64,000 nucleotides of DNA, taken from positions 78,885 to 142,884 of the forward strand of contig NZ_FOTM01000010.1 in assembly GCF_900114565.1 (NCBI RefSeq), in the 5' to 3' direction. Source of the stretch: Leifsonia sp. CL147. Lineage in GTDB: Bacteria; Actinomycetota; Actinomycetes; Actinomycetales; Microbacteriaceae. Below, one piece after another: positions 1 to 8,092 of this stretch (its first letter is position 1; every line of letters begins with the position of its first letter). The notes under the pieces were generated by a model, which worked only from the letters and a program-made list of their open reading frames with translations, made no database searches and was not told the DNA's origin. The position numbers and the translations under genes were made by a program.

Positions 1-1161
1 GAAGTTGGCGTAGGCGCCGTCACCGTTGTTCGTCAGCGTGCCGGTCTGCGCCTTCGAGAACGCGATGGTGTGGTGGTACGTCCACGGGTTCGTCTGCGGG
101 AAGCCGCCGACGTTGCCGCAGTAGTGGGGGTGCCCCGCAACATACAGCGCGTTGTTCATGGGCCAGACGGAGTAGGTGTCGCCGTGGCAGTCCTCCATCC
201 AGATGAGGTTTCCGGTGCTCGGGTCGGCCGAGAAGCTGCCCTCCAGGTTGCCGCCGGTGCCGAAGACGTAGCCGGAGCCGTAGACCCGGTCGCTCGTCGC
301 AACCAGCGAGGTGATCCCCGCCTGATCGCCTGCGTCGCGGACCACCGAGTTGGCGCCGAACGTCTGGAAGGCGCCGGTGGTGCCGTCGAACATGGCGAGG
401 CCGTAGGCCGGGTTCGACCCGTTCGCGTTCTGGAACCGGCCGCCCGCGTACACCTTGGTGGTGTCGGGGCTGACCGCGAGAGCATCCACGACGTAGTCGG
501 CGCTTGCGGCCCAGGTCGTGTTCAGCGATCCGTCGGAGGCGTTGATCTTGGCGATGTATCCGGTCGGCGTCCCGTTCACGGACGAGAACGTCCCGCCCGC
601 GTACACTGCGGTGTTCGTCGCGGCGAGCGCGCGGACCTCGCTCTCCATGATCGGCCGGAAGGAGCTGATGACCTGGCCGGTAGCGGTGCTGATGGCGACG
701 ATGCGGTAGTAGTTGCCGCTGCCGGCCGTCGTGAAGTCACCGCCGACGTAGATCCGCGAGCCGTCCGGCGAAGCCGTGATCGCCAGCGCCTGCGCGTTCA
801 GCGGCACGTTGAAGCCGGTGATCAGGTTGCCGGTGGTGATGTCGTAGGCGAGGAGGTTGCTGCGGGGCGTCGTGTTCGTCCCTGCTGCTGCTCCCGCGGG
901 GCGGGCCGTGGTGAACTTGCCCGCCACGTACACGGTGTTGCCCACGACGACCTGCGCCCACGCGACTCCGTCGATCTGCGTGGTGGGGAGGACGTCCGCG
1001 CCCACCGTCGGTGGCGACGCCGGATTCGTCGGATCCGGTGGAGCCGTGTCCGCCAGGGCCGGCTGGGCGAGTGCGAGGCCGCCGAAGACGAGACCGATCG
1101 CCGTGAGGACGGCGGTCAGGATGCCCAGGGAACGAGAGCGAGGGCGGGGTGATGTGCTCAT
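1..1161 (-). CDS. Secreted beta-propeller surface protein, 3' end outside the window
   Basis: The frame stays open for 387 codons from the ATG at 1161 to the window edge, so the C-terminus is missing. Residues 1-37 form a signal peptide: an Arg-rich start, a hydrophobic core, and a likely cleavage site after ALA-37. The mature part repeats a propeller-like motif every 45-60 residues (VYVAGKFTT, IYVGGDFTT, VYAGGTFSS, VYAGGRFQN, LYVAGHPHY), as in delta-60/PQQ-like repeat proteins that often carry PKD or LamG domains further on. It is probably exported and bound to the cell surface; a ligand or enzymatic role cannot be seen. It lies 124 bases downstream of a co-directional sugar-transferase gene, consistent with a cell-envelope locus. 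Confidence 0.8.
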   Translation of the reverse strand, partial: MSTSPRPRSRSLGILTAVLTAIGLVFGGLALAQPALADTAPPDPTNPASPPTVGADVLPTTQIDGVAWAQVVVGNTVYVAGKFTTARPAGAAAGTNTTPRSNLLAYDITTGNLITGFNVPLNAQALAITASPDGSRIYVGGDFTTAGSGNYYRIVAISTATGQVISSFRPIMESEVRALAATNTAVYAGGTFSSVNGTPTGYIAKINASDGSLNTTWAASADYVVDALAVSPDTTKVYAGGRFQNANGSNPAYGLAMFDGTTGAFQTFGANSVVRDAGDQAGITSLVATSDRVYGSGYVFGTGGNLEGSFSADPSTGNLIWMEDCHGDTYSVWPMNNALYVAGHPHYCGNVGGFPQTNPWTYHHTIAFSKAQTGTLTNNGDGAYANF

Positions 1162-1233
1162 GACAACCTCGGTGTCTGTGTGGTCGGGATGGGGCTGGTC
1201 GGGTTGGAGCCGGTGCTGCTGGTGCTGCCGGTC

Positions 1234-1269
1234 GTGCTGCTGTTGCTGGTGGTGCTGCTGTTGCTGGTG
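1234..1269. repeat. 18-bp tandem repeat, two perfect copies
   Basis: The unit GTGCTGCTGTTGCTGGTG occurs twice head to tail, with degenerate GTGCTGCTG-like sequence extending about 25 bases upstream. It fills most of the gap between the sugar-transferase stop codon and the start of the propeller gene. No gene is seen here. Confidence 0.8.
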
Positions 1270-1285
1270 GTGCTTCGGGGGCGCA

Positions 1286-2803
1286 TCAGTACGCCCCGAC
1301 GGGATGTGCCATCACCTTGACGGTGCGCCACATGATGACGAGGTCGCCGGTCAGCGACCAGTTCTCGACGTAGTAGAGGTCCAGGCGGACGCTCTCCTCC
1401 CACGAGAGGTCGGATCGGCCGTTCACCTGCCACATCCCGGTGAGGCCGGGCTTGATGTAGAGGCGGCGGCGGACATGGTTCTCGTATCCCTCGACTTCGG
1501 AGGGAAGCGGTGGTCGCGGACCCACCAGGCTCATGTCGCCCAGGAAGACGTTCACGAGCTGCGGGAGCTCATCGAGCGAGAACTTGCGCAGGAAGTGGCC
1601 CACCCGGGTCACGCGCGGGTCGTGCTTCAGCTTGAACAGCGGCCCCTGGCCTTCGTTCTCCGCCTGCAGCTCGGCGAGGCGCGCCTCGGCGTCGAGGACC
1701 ATCGAGCGGAATTTGAACATGGTGAACCGCTCCCCGTTGCGGCCGACGCGCTCCTGCGTGAAGATCACGGGCCCGTTGTCGTCGAGCTTCACCGCCAGCG
1801 CGATCGCCACGAAGAGCGGAGAGAGGACGAAGAGGGCGAGGGCGGAGGCGAAGAAGTCGAACGCGCGCTTCAGGACGTGCTTTCCGCCTTCGAACTGCGG
1901 GATCTCCACGTGGATGAGCGGGAGCCCCTCCACCGGACGGAAGTGGATGCGGGGGCCGGCCACGTCGGTGAGCGGCGACGCGAGAACGAGCTCGGTCGCC
2001 GTCCCTTCCAGCTCCCAGGCCAGCTTCTTCACGAAGTCGGCGCCGCTGAGGGCGCGTCCGGCGACGATCACCGTGTCCGCGCCCAGACGCGCGGCGGCGG
2101 CCGCCGCCCCGGCCAGGTCGGAGACGATCGGCACCTCGCGCCCGGGCGCTGCAAGGTGGCGCTGCAGTTCCGCGTCCTTCTTCGCACCCTTCCGCCTCCC
2201 GGTGTCGAGGGCGGCACCCACGACGTTGTAGGCCGCCCCCGACTTCTGGTGGATCTGTCGGACGACGTAGTCGACGTCGTCGAAGCGTCCCACCACGAGG
2301 GCGCGCGAAAGGTAGTGGTCGAAGGTCCGCTGCCGGATGAGCCAGTGCCGCCACAGCCAGCGCGAGAACAGCACGCCGCCCATCCCGGCCGGAAGCGCCA
2401 CGACGAAGTAGCCGCGAGCGATGTCCACCTTGGCGACGAGGAAGAGGATGGCCAGGAGGCCGAAAGTCGTGGCGGTCGCCGACACCACTCTCCGGTACTC
2501 GGAGACGCCCATCCCGACCACCCGGGGATCGCGCGTGTGGTAGACGGTGAGGGTGAACATCCACGTGGCGGCGATGATCAGCGACAGGTACGCGTACTCG
2601 ATGCGGAATCCCGTGGAGGGGGTCTCCGCGTCGTCCAGGCCGAAACGGAGGAAGACCGCGCCGATTGTCGCGACGAGGATGATGGCCGTATCGGTCGCCA
2701 GCAGCCGGAAGCGGTAGAGACGCGCCCAGGCGCGGCCGGACATGAGGTCGCCGAGCGCGGTGGTGGCGCCGGGAGCGAAGAGGCGCGGGCGGATGACGGT
2801 CAT
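1286..2803 (-). CDS. Polyprenyl-phosphate sugar-1-phosphate transferase (exopolysaccharide initiation)
   Basis: This 505-residue protein has the layout of WbaP/GumD/CpsE-type enzymes, which move a sugar 1-phosphate from a nucleotide sugar to undecaprenyl phosphate at the inner membrane to start a polysaccharide repeat unit. The N-terminal ~150 residues hold about four hydrophobic segments. A Rossmann-like central region follows, then the conserved catalytic domain from about residue 305: KRAFDFFASALALF, PVIFTQERVGRNG, FKFRSMV with the following acidic DAE, SLDELPQLVNV, SLVGPRPPLPSEV and KPGLTGMWQVNGRSD. All signature blocks are intact. The start is the ATG of MTVIRP. The sugar specificity cannot be deduced. 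Confidence 0.9.
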   Translation of the reverse strand: MTVIRPRLFAPGATTALGDLMSGRAWARLYRFRLLATDTAIILVATIGAVFLRFGLDDAETPSTGFRIEYAYLSLIIAATWMFTLTVYHTRDPRVVGMGVSEYRRVVSATATTFGLLAILFLVAKVDIARGYFVVALPAGMGGVLFSRWLWRHWLIRQRTFDHYLSRALVVGRFDDVDYVVRQIHQKSGAAYNVVGAALDTGRRKGAKKDAELQRHLAAPGREVPIVSDLAGAAAAAARLGADTVIVAGRALSGADFVKKLAWELEGTATELVLASPLTDVAGPRIHFRPVEGLPLIHVEIPQFEGGKHVLKRAFDFFASALALFVLSPLFVAIALAVKLDDNGPVIFTQERVGRNGERFTMFKFRSMVLDAEARLAELQAENEGQGPLFKLKHDPRVTRVGHFLRKFSLDELPQLVNVFLGDMSLVGPRPPLPSEVEGYENHVRRRLYIKPGLTGMWQVNGRSDLSWEESVRLDLYYVENWSLTGDLVIMWRTVKVMAHPVGAY

Positions 2804-3238
2804 GCCATCACCTCCGCAGTGCCGGTCCCGCGTGCGGGTCCGGCCAGGGAGCCGACGACGGCTGGGGGGAAACCGTGGTCTCGAACGGCTTCACCGCCGC
2901 CGGCTCCGCTCGTGGGGTGCTCTCCGTGGATCCGCGCGTGCCGGTCGCTCCCCGGTCGGTTGGGGTTGAGTGCGGGAAGCGCTCGGCACGGCGGAAAGGG
3001 GTACACGGATCTCACCTGCGGGTCGGGTTGGTGCTCTTTCGGGTGGTGTGAACGGCGAGTTCGAGTCCCGTAAAGTGACTGTTCCTCATGTATCCACAAA
3101 GGTGAGAATACATCGTTTTCACAGCTTCCCGACACCCGCATTTGGGGGTGAATATTGCTCATTTTCGCAGGCTCGGGTGATCCGTGGGCTTTCGGCCGTC
3201 CATCGACCGACGTCGGAGGTCGCGCCTAAGCTGGCAGC
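2804..3238. other. Intergenic region between divergent genes
   Basis: These 435 bases separate the divergent sugar-transferase and SRAP genes. The part from about 3060 to 3170 is clearly richer in A and T than its surroundings and is likely to hold the promoter of the sugar-transferase gene, although no convincing -35/-10 pair was found. A short inverted repeat (CACCC...GGGTG, about 3136-3152) is present. No open frame with a credible start was seen. Confidence 0.5.
3227..3232 (+). promoter_or_regulatory. Leaderless -10 element of the SRAP gene
   Basis: TAAGCT lies six bases before the ATG at 3239, and no Shine-Dalgarno sequence is present. This TAnnnT-N6-ATG layout is typical of leaderless actinobacterial transcripts and supports the chosen start codon. 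Confidence 0.6.
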
Positions 3239-3952
3239 ATGTGCGGCAGGTTCGCGATGGACGACAACGTCAACGAAGAGATCACCGAGTTCGTCGAGCG
3301 GACGGGCCGGCGACCGGAGGAGTGGCGAGCCGACTGGGAGGCGGACTACAACATCGCGCCGACCGACGACATCCCGGTGCTCATCGACTCGGAGAAGACG
3401 CGGGAGCTGCGGTTCGAGCGGGCGCACTGGTCGCTGGTGCCGTCGTGGTCGGAGACGCTGAAGCCCACGTTCCCGACCTTCAACGCCCGAGCCGAGGACA
3501 TCGCCCAGAAGTCCACCTGGCGCAAGCCCGTCCAGTCGCACCGCGCCATCGTCCTCGCCCGGGGCTACTACGAGTGGCAGGGTCCGAAGGGCCACAAGAC
3601 CCCGTACTTCATCCGCTACCCGGACGGCCAGCTGATGGGGTTCGCCGGCCTCTACTCCTGGTGGCGCGACCGCAGCAAAGCCGACGACGACCCCGGACGC
3701 TGGGTGCTGACCGCGACCATCCTCACCTCCGACGCCGTGCAGACCCTCGCCGACATCCACGACCGCAACCCGGTCATCCTGCCCGAGGAGCTCTGGCAGC
3801 ACTGGATCGACCCCTCGATCGTCGGCGACCAGGAGCTCGTCGACGAAGCGGTCCGCGCCGGAATCGCGGAGGCCGAGACGCTGCGCTTCGACCAGGTGGC
3901 GCCGTTCAGGACGGAGGACGACGGCCCGCACCTCATCCAGCCGGTCGCGTAG
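3239..3952 (+). CDS. SOS response-associated peptidase family protein (SRAP, YedK/HMCES type)
   Basis: SRAP proteins attach covalently to abasic sites in single-stranded DNA through Cys2 and so protect stalled forks. The 237-residue product begins MCGRF, so Cys2 becomes N-terminal once Met is removed. The other active-site residues are present: Asn82 in FNARAED, Glu112 in GYYEWQG and His174 in IHDRNPV. The length is normal for the family. It appears to be a single-gene unit with a leaderless promoter. It faces a convergent glycosyltransferase gene that ends 15 bases downstream. Because Cys2 must directly follow Met, the start codon is secure. Confidence 0.95.
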   Translation: MCGRFAMDDNVNEEITEFVERTGRRPEEWRADWEADYNIAPTDDIPVLIDSEKTRELRFERAHWSLVPSWSETLKPTFPTFNARAEDIAQKSTWRKPVQSHRAIVLARGYYEWQGPKGHKTPYFIRYPDGQLMGFAGLYSWWRDRSKADDDPGRWVLTATILTSDAVQTLADIHDRNPVILPEELWQHWIDPSIVGDQELVDEAVRAGIAEAETLRFDQVAPFRTEDDGPHLIQPVA

Positions 3953-3967
3953 GCGGCCGGCGCTCGG

Positions 3968-5530
3968 TCAGCGGGTCAGCTCGATGATGGCGCTGCGGTG
4001 CGTCGTCATGCGGCGGCCCGTCTCGTCGAACCCGAGCGCGCGCAGTTCGGCGAGCCCCCACGTGTCCTGGGCGCCGTCGACGTCCAGTTCGATCATCCAC
4101 ACCCGGTCCACGCCGTCGAAGCGGTCGCGAGCCTCCGCCTGGACCACCGAGTACGCGCGGTCGCCCCACCAGGTGTTGCGGTAGTATGGGGTCTCCAACG
4201 TCACGTCCCGGAGGCCGGCGAACCCGGACGGATAGGTGCGCATCGCGAGTCGCGGCCGCTGTGATGGACGCGCCGACTCATCGAACACCACCGCGTCGCC
4301 GGGTTTGGCGTTGACAGCCATGGCGGCGCTGATCTCCGCCCAGTCGCTCTCGTTCTTGGCGTACGGTCCGCGCTCCTCCACGTAGACCGGCACGCAGAGC
4401 GCCACGAAGACGATGGTCGTCCCGGCGGTCGCGCTCACCGTCCGGCGGACATCGCTGCCGATGAGTCGTCCGAAGACGAGGATTCCTTCGGCGACGAGGA
4501 GCGCCGCTGCGGGTGCTGCGAAGGTCGAGTACCGGCCGGTGTACATGGGGTACACGAGGTTGACCAGCAGCATCAGGCCGGTCGGGAGGAACAGCCAGGT
4601 GGCGGCGACGAGCCGGGTGGACGCGACCCGCGGTCCGGTGACGGAAGGGACGGATCCGCGCAGCCGCCAGGCGCGCCACGCCGGCCACAGTGCGAGCCCG
4701 ATCAGGACCCAGGCGGGGATGGCGACCCAGGGCATCCCGAACCAGAGGAAGTAGTACCAGATGGCGGGGTCGTCCGGTGTGGAGCCCAGATAGCTGATCT
4801 GGCTGCGCTCGAGGAAGGCCATCACGGCCAGCGGCGTCAGCGAGATCACGGCCGCGGCGGAGGTCAGCGCCCACGCCCGCAGCGTCGCCCGGGAGGCGCG
4901 GGTGGCCAGCAGCAGGACGCCGTGGGCCACGAGCAGGGTGATCGAGTAGAGGAAGAGGTACGACGTCGCTGCCATCCCGGCGCCGTACAGCACCCAGGCG
5001 AGCCGCCGCGCGCCGGGAGTCAGACGACGTCCGCCGCCGTCGATCAGCCACAGCAGAAGCAGGGTCAGCCACGCCGAGGCGGCGGCCGTGAACGCGTAGG
5101 ATCGCGCCTCTTCGCCGGCATAGGTGAGCCGCGGGAGCACGCAGGCCACCACGCCCGCGACGATTGCAGCGCGTGCGCCCCCGCGACGCCCGGCGATCAG
5201 CGTGACGGCGGCGACGGCCGCGCCGACCGCGAGCGCGCTGGGCAACCGGACCGCGAACGCGCTTTCGCCCGCCAGCCGGATCCAGCCGTGCATGAGGAGG
5301 TAGTAGAGGCCGTGCACCGCATCCACGTGGGTCAGCATCCCGAGCAGGCTGCCGACCGGGCGCTTCGCCGAGAGCAGCGTCGCCGCCTCGTCGCCCCACA
5401 GTGACGGAACCCAGCTGAACAGAGCGCAGAGCACGGTGCCGGTCACGCCGAAAATGAGCGCGATGGTCCAGGGCCGCACCGCGCGCAGCGGTTGGCCTGC
5501 CCGGATCTCCGGTTCGACGAGGACAGTCAT
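3968..5530 (-). CDS. Multi-pass membrane glycosyltransferase, GT39/ArnT-like
   Basis: The 520-residue protein looks like a polyprenyl-phosphate-dependent mannosyltransferase-like enzyme. A short cytosolic N-terminus is followed by a first membrane segment (WTIALIFGVTGTVLCALFSW). The first outer loop carries LWGDEAATL, the acidic motif expected to bind the lipid-linked sugar donor. About ten more hydrophobic segments and a C-terminal soluble part follow. Such enzymes glycosylate proteins or envelope polymers on the outer face of the membrane. The open frame extends 65 codons further upstream, but that part is Arg/Pro-rich and non-homologous, so the start at MTVLVEPE was chosen. The acceptor is unknown. 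Confidence 0.8.
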   Translation of the reverse strand: MTVLVEPEIRAGQPLRAVRPWTIALIFGVTGTVLCALFSWVPSLWGDEAATLLSAKRPVGSLLGMLTHVDAVHGLYYLLMHGWIRLAGESAFAVRLPSALAVGAAVAAVTLIAGRRGGARAAIVAGVVACVLPRLTYAGEEARSYAFTAAASAWLTLLLLWLIDGGGRRLTPGARRLAWVLYGAGMAATSYLFLYSITLLVAHGVLLLATRASRATLRAWALTSAAAVISLTPLAVMAFLERSQISYLGSTPDDPAIWYYFLWFGMPWVAIPAWVLIGLALWPAWRAWRLRGSVPSVTGPRVASTRLVAATWLFLPTGLMLLVNLVYPMYTGRYSTFAAPAAALLVAEGILVFGRLIGSDVRRTVSATAGTTIVFVALCVPVYVEERGPYAKNESDWAEISAAMAVNAKPGDAVVFDESARPSQRPRLAMRTYPSGFAGLRDVTLETPYYRNTWWGDRAYSVVQAEARDRFDGVDRVWMIELDVDGAQDTWGLAELRALGFDETGRRMTTHRSAIIELTR

Positions 5531-5956
5531 ACCCACTACTTCTAAGCGTCGGACGGGAACACCGCCCAGACAACCAGACAACCCTGGGCGACGCGTGGGC
5601 GAGCGATACCGAAACTCACATCTCCCCTCCGTCCGCCGCGGCCCAGGCCTGGCCTCCAGGGCCGGAATCGCCGTGCTGCCGCGTGCCGGATCGATCGGCC
5701 GGGCGGTGCATCGGGTCCCGGGCATCCCGGCAGCTCACGCCACGTGCCCGGGACCCGCCCCACACACGCCGGGAACACTCCGACGCCCCGGTGGCGTCCT
5801 CGTCACATCCAGCGTGCTCGACAACCAATGTAGGCGTCGCGCAGACGCCTGTGGAGGGGATGACGAGCGGAGGTGGCAGTGGTACGCACCGCAGACCACG
5901 ACCCGCGTCGGACCACGACCCGCCTCAGACCTCCCCGCGTCGGACCACGACGCGCC
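5531..5956. other. Intergenic region with hairpin and repeats
   Basis: No gene was found in these 426 bases. They contain a perfect 7-bp hairpin at 5832-5850 (AGGCGTC / GACGCCT, 5-base loop) and a 32-bp tandem repeat that runs into the 3' end of the aldo/keto reductase gene. The part near 5531 should hold the promoter of the membrane glycosyltransferase. Confidence 0.5.
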
Positions 5957-5972
5957 TCAGACCTCCCCGCGA
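5909..5972. repeat. 32-bp tandem duplication covering the aldo/keto reductase stop codon
   Basis: Copy 1 (5909-5940) and copy 2 (5941-5972) differ at two positions. A 17-base partial copy precedes them at 5892-5908. Copy 2 contains the stop codon and last codons of the reductase gene, so the duplication occurred at the gene's 3' end. Confidence 0.85.
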
Positions 5973-6994
5973 CGGGCGCGCGCCCAGAGGTCAACCCCGG
6001 TATCGACGGCGTGCTCGTCGATGGCGGCGAGCTCGTCGTCCGTGAACGCCAGGTTGCCGAGCGCTGCAACGTTCTGCTCCAGTTGCTCGACCCCGCTGGC
6101 CCCCATGACGAGAGAGGTGACCCGCTCATCCCGGAGCGCCCAGGCGAGAGCCAGCTGCGCGAGGGTCTGCCCGCGGTTCTCGGCGATCCCGTTGAGCGCT
6201 CGCAGCCGCCTGACGGCGTCGTCGGTCAGCCAGCCGGCGTCGAACGACGTGCCCGCGCTCGCCCGCGACCCCTCTGGGATGCCGTGCAGATACTTCTCCG
6301 TCAGCATCCCCTGCGCGAGAGCCGTGAACCCGATCACGCCGACCCCGAGCTCGTCGACCGTGTCGAGCAGCCCCTCCGTCTCGATCCACCGGTTGAGCAT
6401 CGAGTACGACGGCTGGTGGATGAGCAGGGGAGTGCCCAGATCGCGGAGGATCTCAGCGGCCCGCCGGGTCTCTTCCGGTCCGTAGGAGGAGATGCCGACG
6501 TAGAGCGCGCGGCCGGACCGGACGGCGGTGTCGAGCGCCTGCATGGTCTCTTCGAGCGGCGTGCTCGGATCGGGCCGGTGCGAGTAGAAGATGTCGACGT
6601 AGTCGAGCCCGAGTCTCTTCAGGGACTGGTCGAGGCTCGCGAGCACGTACTTGCGGCTGCCTCCGCCCTGCCCGTACGGGCCCGGCCACATGTCCCAGCC
6701 GGCCTTGCTGGAGACGATGATCTCGTCGCGGTAGGGATGCAGATCTTCCTCGAGAATGCGGCCGAAGTTGATCTCGGCCGCACCATACGGAGGACCGTAG
6801 TTGTTGGCGAGGTCGAAGTGCGTGATGCCCAGATCGAAGGCCCGCCGCACGATGGCACGCTGCGTCTCGAACGGGCGGTCGTCGCCGAAGTTGTGCCAGA
6901 GCCCGAGCGAGAGGGCGGGCAGGTCGAGGCCGCTGCGCCCGGTCCGGCGATAGATCATGTCGTCATAACGGGAAGGAGCGGCAACGTAGGTCAT
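5957..6994 (-). CDS. Aldo/keto reductase, YghZ/MgrA-like
   Basis: The 345-residue protein is an NADPH-dependent aldehyde reductase of the AKR14-like group, whose members reduce L-glyceraldehyde 3-phosphate, methylglyoxal and other short aldehydes. Seen features are YRRTGRSGLDLPALSLGLWHNFG at the N-terminus, the catalytic block GITHFDLANNYGPP (Asp and Tyr), a Lys in IIVSSKAGW, and the cofactor region GASGVEQLEQN near the C-terminus. Length and order match the family. It appears to be transcribed alone. The physiological substrate is not shown by context. The start at MTYVAAPSRY is the first Met in frame. Confidence 0.9.
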   Translation of the reverse strand: MTYVAAPSRYDDMIYRRTGRSGLDLPALSLGLWHNFGDDRPFETQRAIVRRAFDLGITHFDLANNYGPPYGAAEINFGRILEEDLHPYRDEIIVSSKAGWDMWPGPYGQGGGSRKYVLASLDQSLKRLGLDYVDIFYSHRPDPSTPLEETMQALDTAVRSGRALYVGISSYGPEETRRAAEILRDLGTPLLIHQPSYSMLNRWIETEGLLDTVDELGVGVIGFTALAQGMLTEKYLHGIPEGSRASAGTSFDAGWLTDDAVRRLRALNGIAENRGQTLAQLALAWALRDERVTSLVMGASGVEQLEQNVAALGNLAFTDDELAAIDEHAVDTGVDLWARARRGEV

Positions 6995-7195
6995 GCCTCC
7001 AACATTCGTCCGTGGCGGCCGCGAAGTCCAACCGCTCGCATCGAACGGTTGAGAACTCCCGCTTGTGGATAAGTCCCGACAGCTCGCCGCTGCGCTGCCG
7101 CTGCCCTGTCAACCCGTTGCTTCCTCGGGCACGGGACGCGCAGCCCTGATGCGGTCGGCGTCGATCCCTGCAGAGTCGGAACGGCCGCACGCACA

Positions 7196-7232
7196 GGACG
7201 GCGGCCGCACTCCACGAGCGCGGCCGCCGTCC
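7196..7232 (-). terminator. Strong GC-rich hairpin after the small membrane protein gene
   Basis: A perfect 13-bp stem (GGACGGCGGCCGC / GCGGCCGCCGTCC) with an 11-base loop begins 12 bases after the stop codon at 7244. There is no U-tract, as is common for high-GC actinobacterial terminators. Confidence 0.7.
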
Positions 7233-7243
7233 GGTCGGGACGA

Positions 7244-7402
7244 TCAGGTCCGGTTGGCACCTCGCCGCATCCACCCGACGATCGCGGTGATGATGAAGAA
7301 CACGATGCCGAGGATGGCCAGCCACAGCAGTCCCTTGATGACGAAGCCGAAGATGGCGAGCACCGCCCAGATCACGAGCAGAATCACGATGAGAGCTATC
7401 AT
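7244..7402 (-). CDS. Small hydrophobic membrane protein, 52 residues
   Basis: The predicted peptide starts MIALIVILLVIW and is hydrophobic for most of its length, with two membrane segments (about residues 2-18 and 22-42) and a basic tail WMRRGANRT. Short proteins of this kind are widespread in actinobacteria and are usually annotated only as hydrophobic proteins; some relatives are stress-induced. An upstream in-frame Met would add 19 charged residues before the first membrane segment and is less likely. A strong hairpin terminator follows directly. Confidence 0.7.
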   Translation of the reverse strand: MIALIVILLVIWAVLAIFGFVIKGLLWLAILGIVFFIITAIVGWMRRGANRT

Positions 7403-7540
7403 GCGACCATCAGACCCCCGGGCGGCGGCGCGGTCAATGGGCGACCGATCCCCTTGCATTCACCCTCGATTGTGCGGTACCCCATGACGGGACGCGCAGG
7501 ACACTCGAACTGGGGCGCGCAGTCCCGCACCGTGGAGCCC

Positions 7541-7546
7541 TAGCGT
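7541..7546 (+). promoter_or_regulatory. Leaderless -10 element TAGCGT
   Basis: TAGCGT ends seven bases before the ATG at 7554 and no ribosome binding site is present, which fits leaderless transcription of the gene downstream. Confidence 0.45.
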
Positions 7547-7553
7547 TGGCCTC

Positions 7554-7976
7554 ATGTTCCCGTTTCCCCGCGACCCGACGCGCCGAGGCCGGACCGACCC
7601 CGCGGTCGGCTCGTTGCTCGCGGGTGGCATGGCGGGCAGCATCCGGGAGTTCTACGGCCACACCGTCACGTTCGTGCCGGAGGATCTCGTCTACGTCGAG
7701 CGCCTGTTCACTGAGCTGCGCACCGAGGACGGCTTCGTCGGCGACGAGTTCACGCTGCAGAGCCTGGGCTGCCTGATCGGCGAGGTCCTCGTCCAGGCCG
7801 ATGGGGGCCGGTGGAGTCAGGTCGCGCGTCACCGCGGCGCTCCCGACCACGCGGACCTCGAGGTCGTCCTCCCCAACGGGCGCGCCGTGGACCCCTTCCA
7901 GGCGGCCCACGATTGCGCGGACGGTGGGGACGGCTCGTCCGTGATCCGTTTCCGTCAGCTCGCGCTCGCCTCCTGA
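7554..7976 (+). CDS. Hypothetical protein, 140 residues
   Basis: The family was not recognised with confidence. The predicted protein is soluble, mixed alpha/beta and acidic in its middle part. It contains FYGHTVTFVPEDLVYVERLFTEL and a Gly-rich LGCLIGEVLVQADGGRWSQVARH that recalls DUF3806-like small proteins, but that link is only a resemblance. It has no signal peptide or membrane segment. It converges on the large surface-protein gene and shares the bidirectional terminator at 8032-8077. Start choice rests on the TAnnnT element seven bases upstream. Confidence 0.65.
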   Translation: MFPFPRDPTRRGRTDPAVGSLLAGGMAGSIREFYGHTVTFVPEDLVYVERLFTELRTEDGFVGDEFTLQSLGCLIGEVLVQADGGRWSQVARHRGAPDHADLEVVLPNGRAVDPFQAAHDCADGGDGSSVIRFRQLALAS

Positions 7977-8031
7977 GCCGTCGGTCCGGTTCGACTCGGA
8001 GCGCTGTGCGCGGCGGCGGGGAGCCGCCGCT

Positions 8032-8077
8032 GTGCCGGTGAGGGGGCCCGCCGATCGGCAGGCCCCCTCACCGGCAC
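8032..8077. terminator. Bidirectional 17-bp hairpin between convergent genes
   Basis: A perfect 17-bp stem (GTGCCGGTGAGGGGGCC and its complement) encloses a 12-base loop that contains the palindrome GCCGATCGGC. It lies between the end of the 7554 gene and the end of the large surface-protein gene and can serve both strands. A second smaller hairpin (8010-8030, 8-bp stem) sits just upstream. Confidence 0.85.
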
Positions 8078-8092
8078 TCAGTGCCCGATCCT

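Noticed and set aside
1158..1433. Minus-strand frame of 91 codons with Ser/Thr/Asn repeats
   Set aside because: Its repeats are only the translation of the 18-bp tandem repeat, and it overlaps the 3' end of the sugar-transferase gene in another frame without a ribosome site.
857..3073. Plus-strand frame of 738 codons over the sugar transferase
   Set aside because: It is antisense to a gene with complete polyprenyl-phosphate sugar transferase signatures.
3050..3075. tRNA-like T-loop sequence GTTCGAGTCC
   Set aside because: The bases on either side cannot form a T-stem, and no acceptor or anticodon arm is found around it.
5542..6045. Several short frames between the membrane glycosyltransferase and the aldo/keto reductase
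   Set aside because: They are Arg/Pro-rich, overlap each other on both strands, and cover the tandem repeat; none has a credible start.
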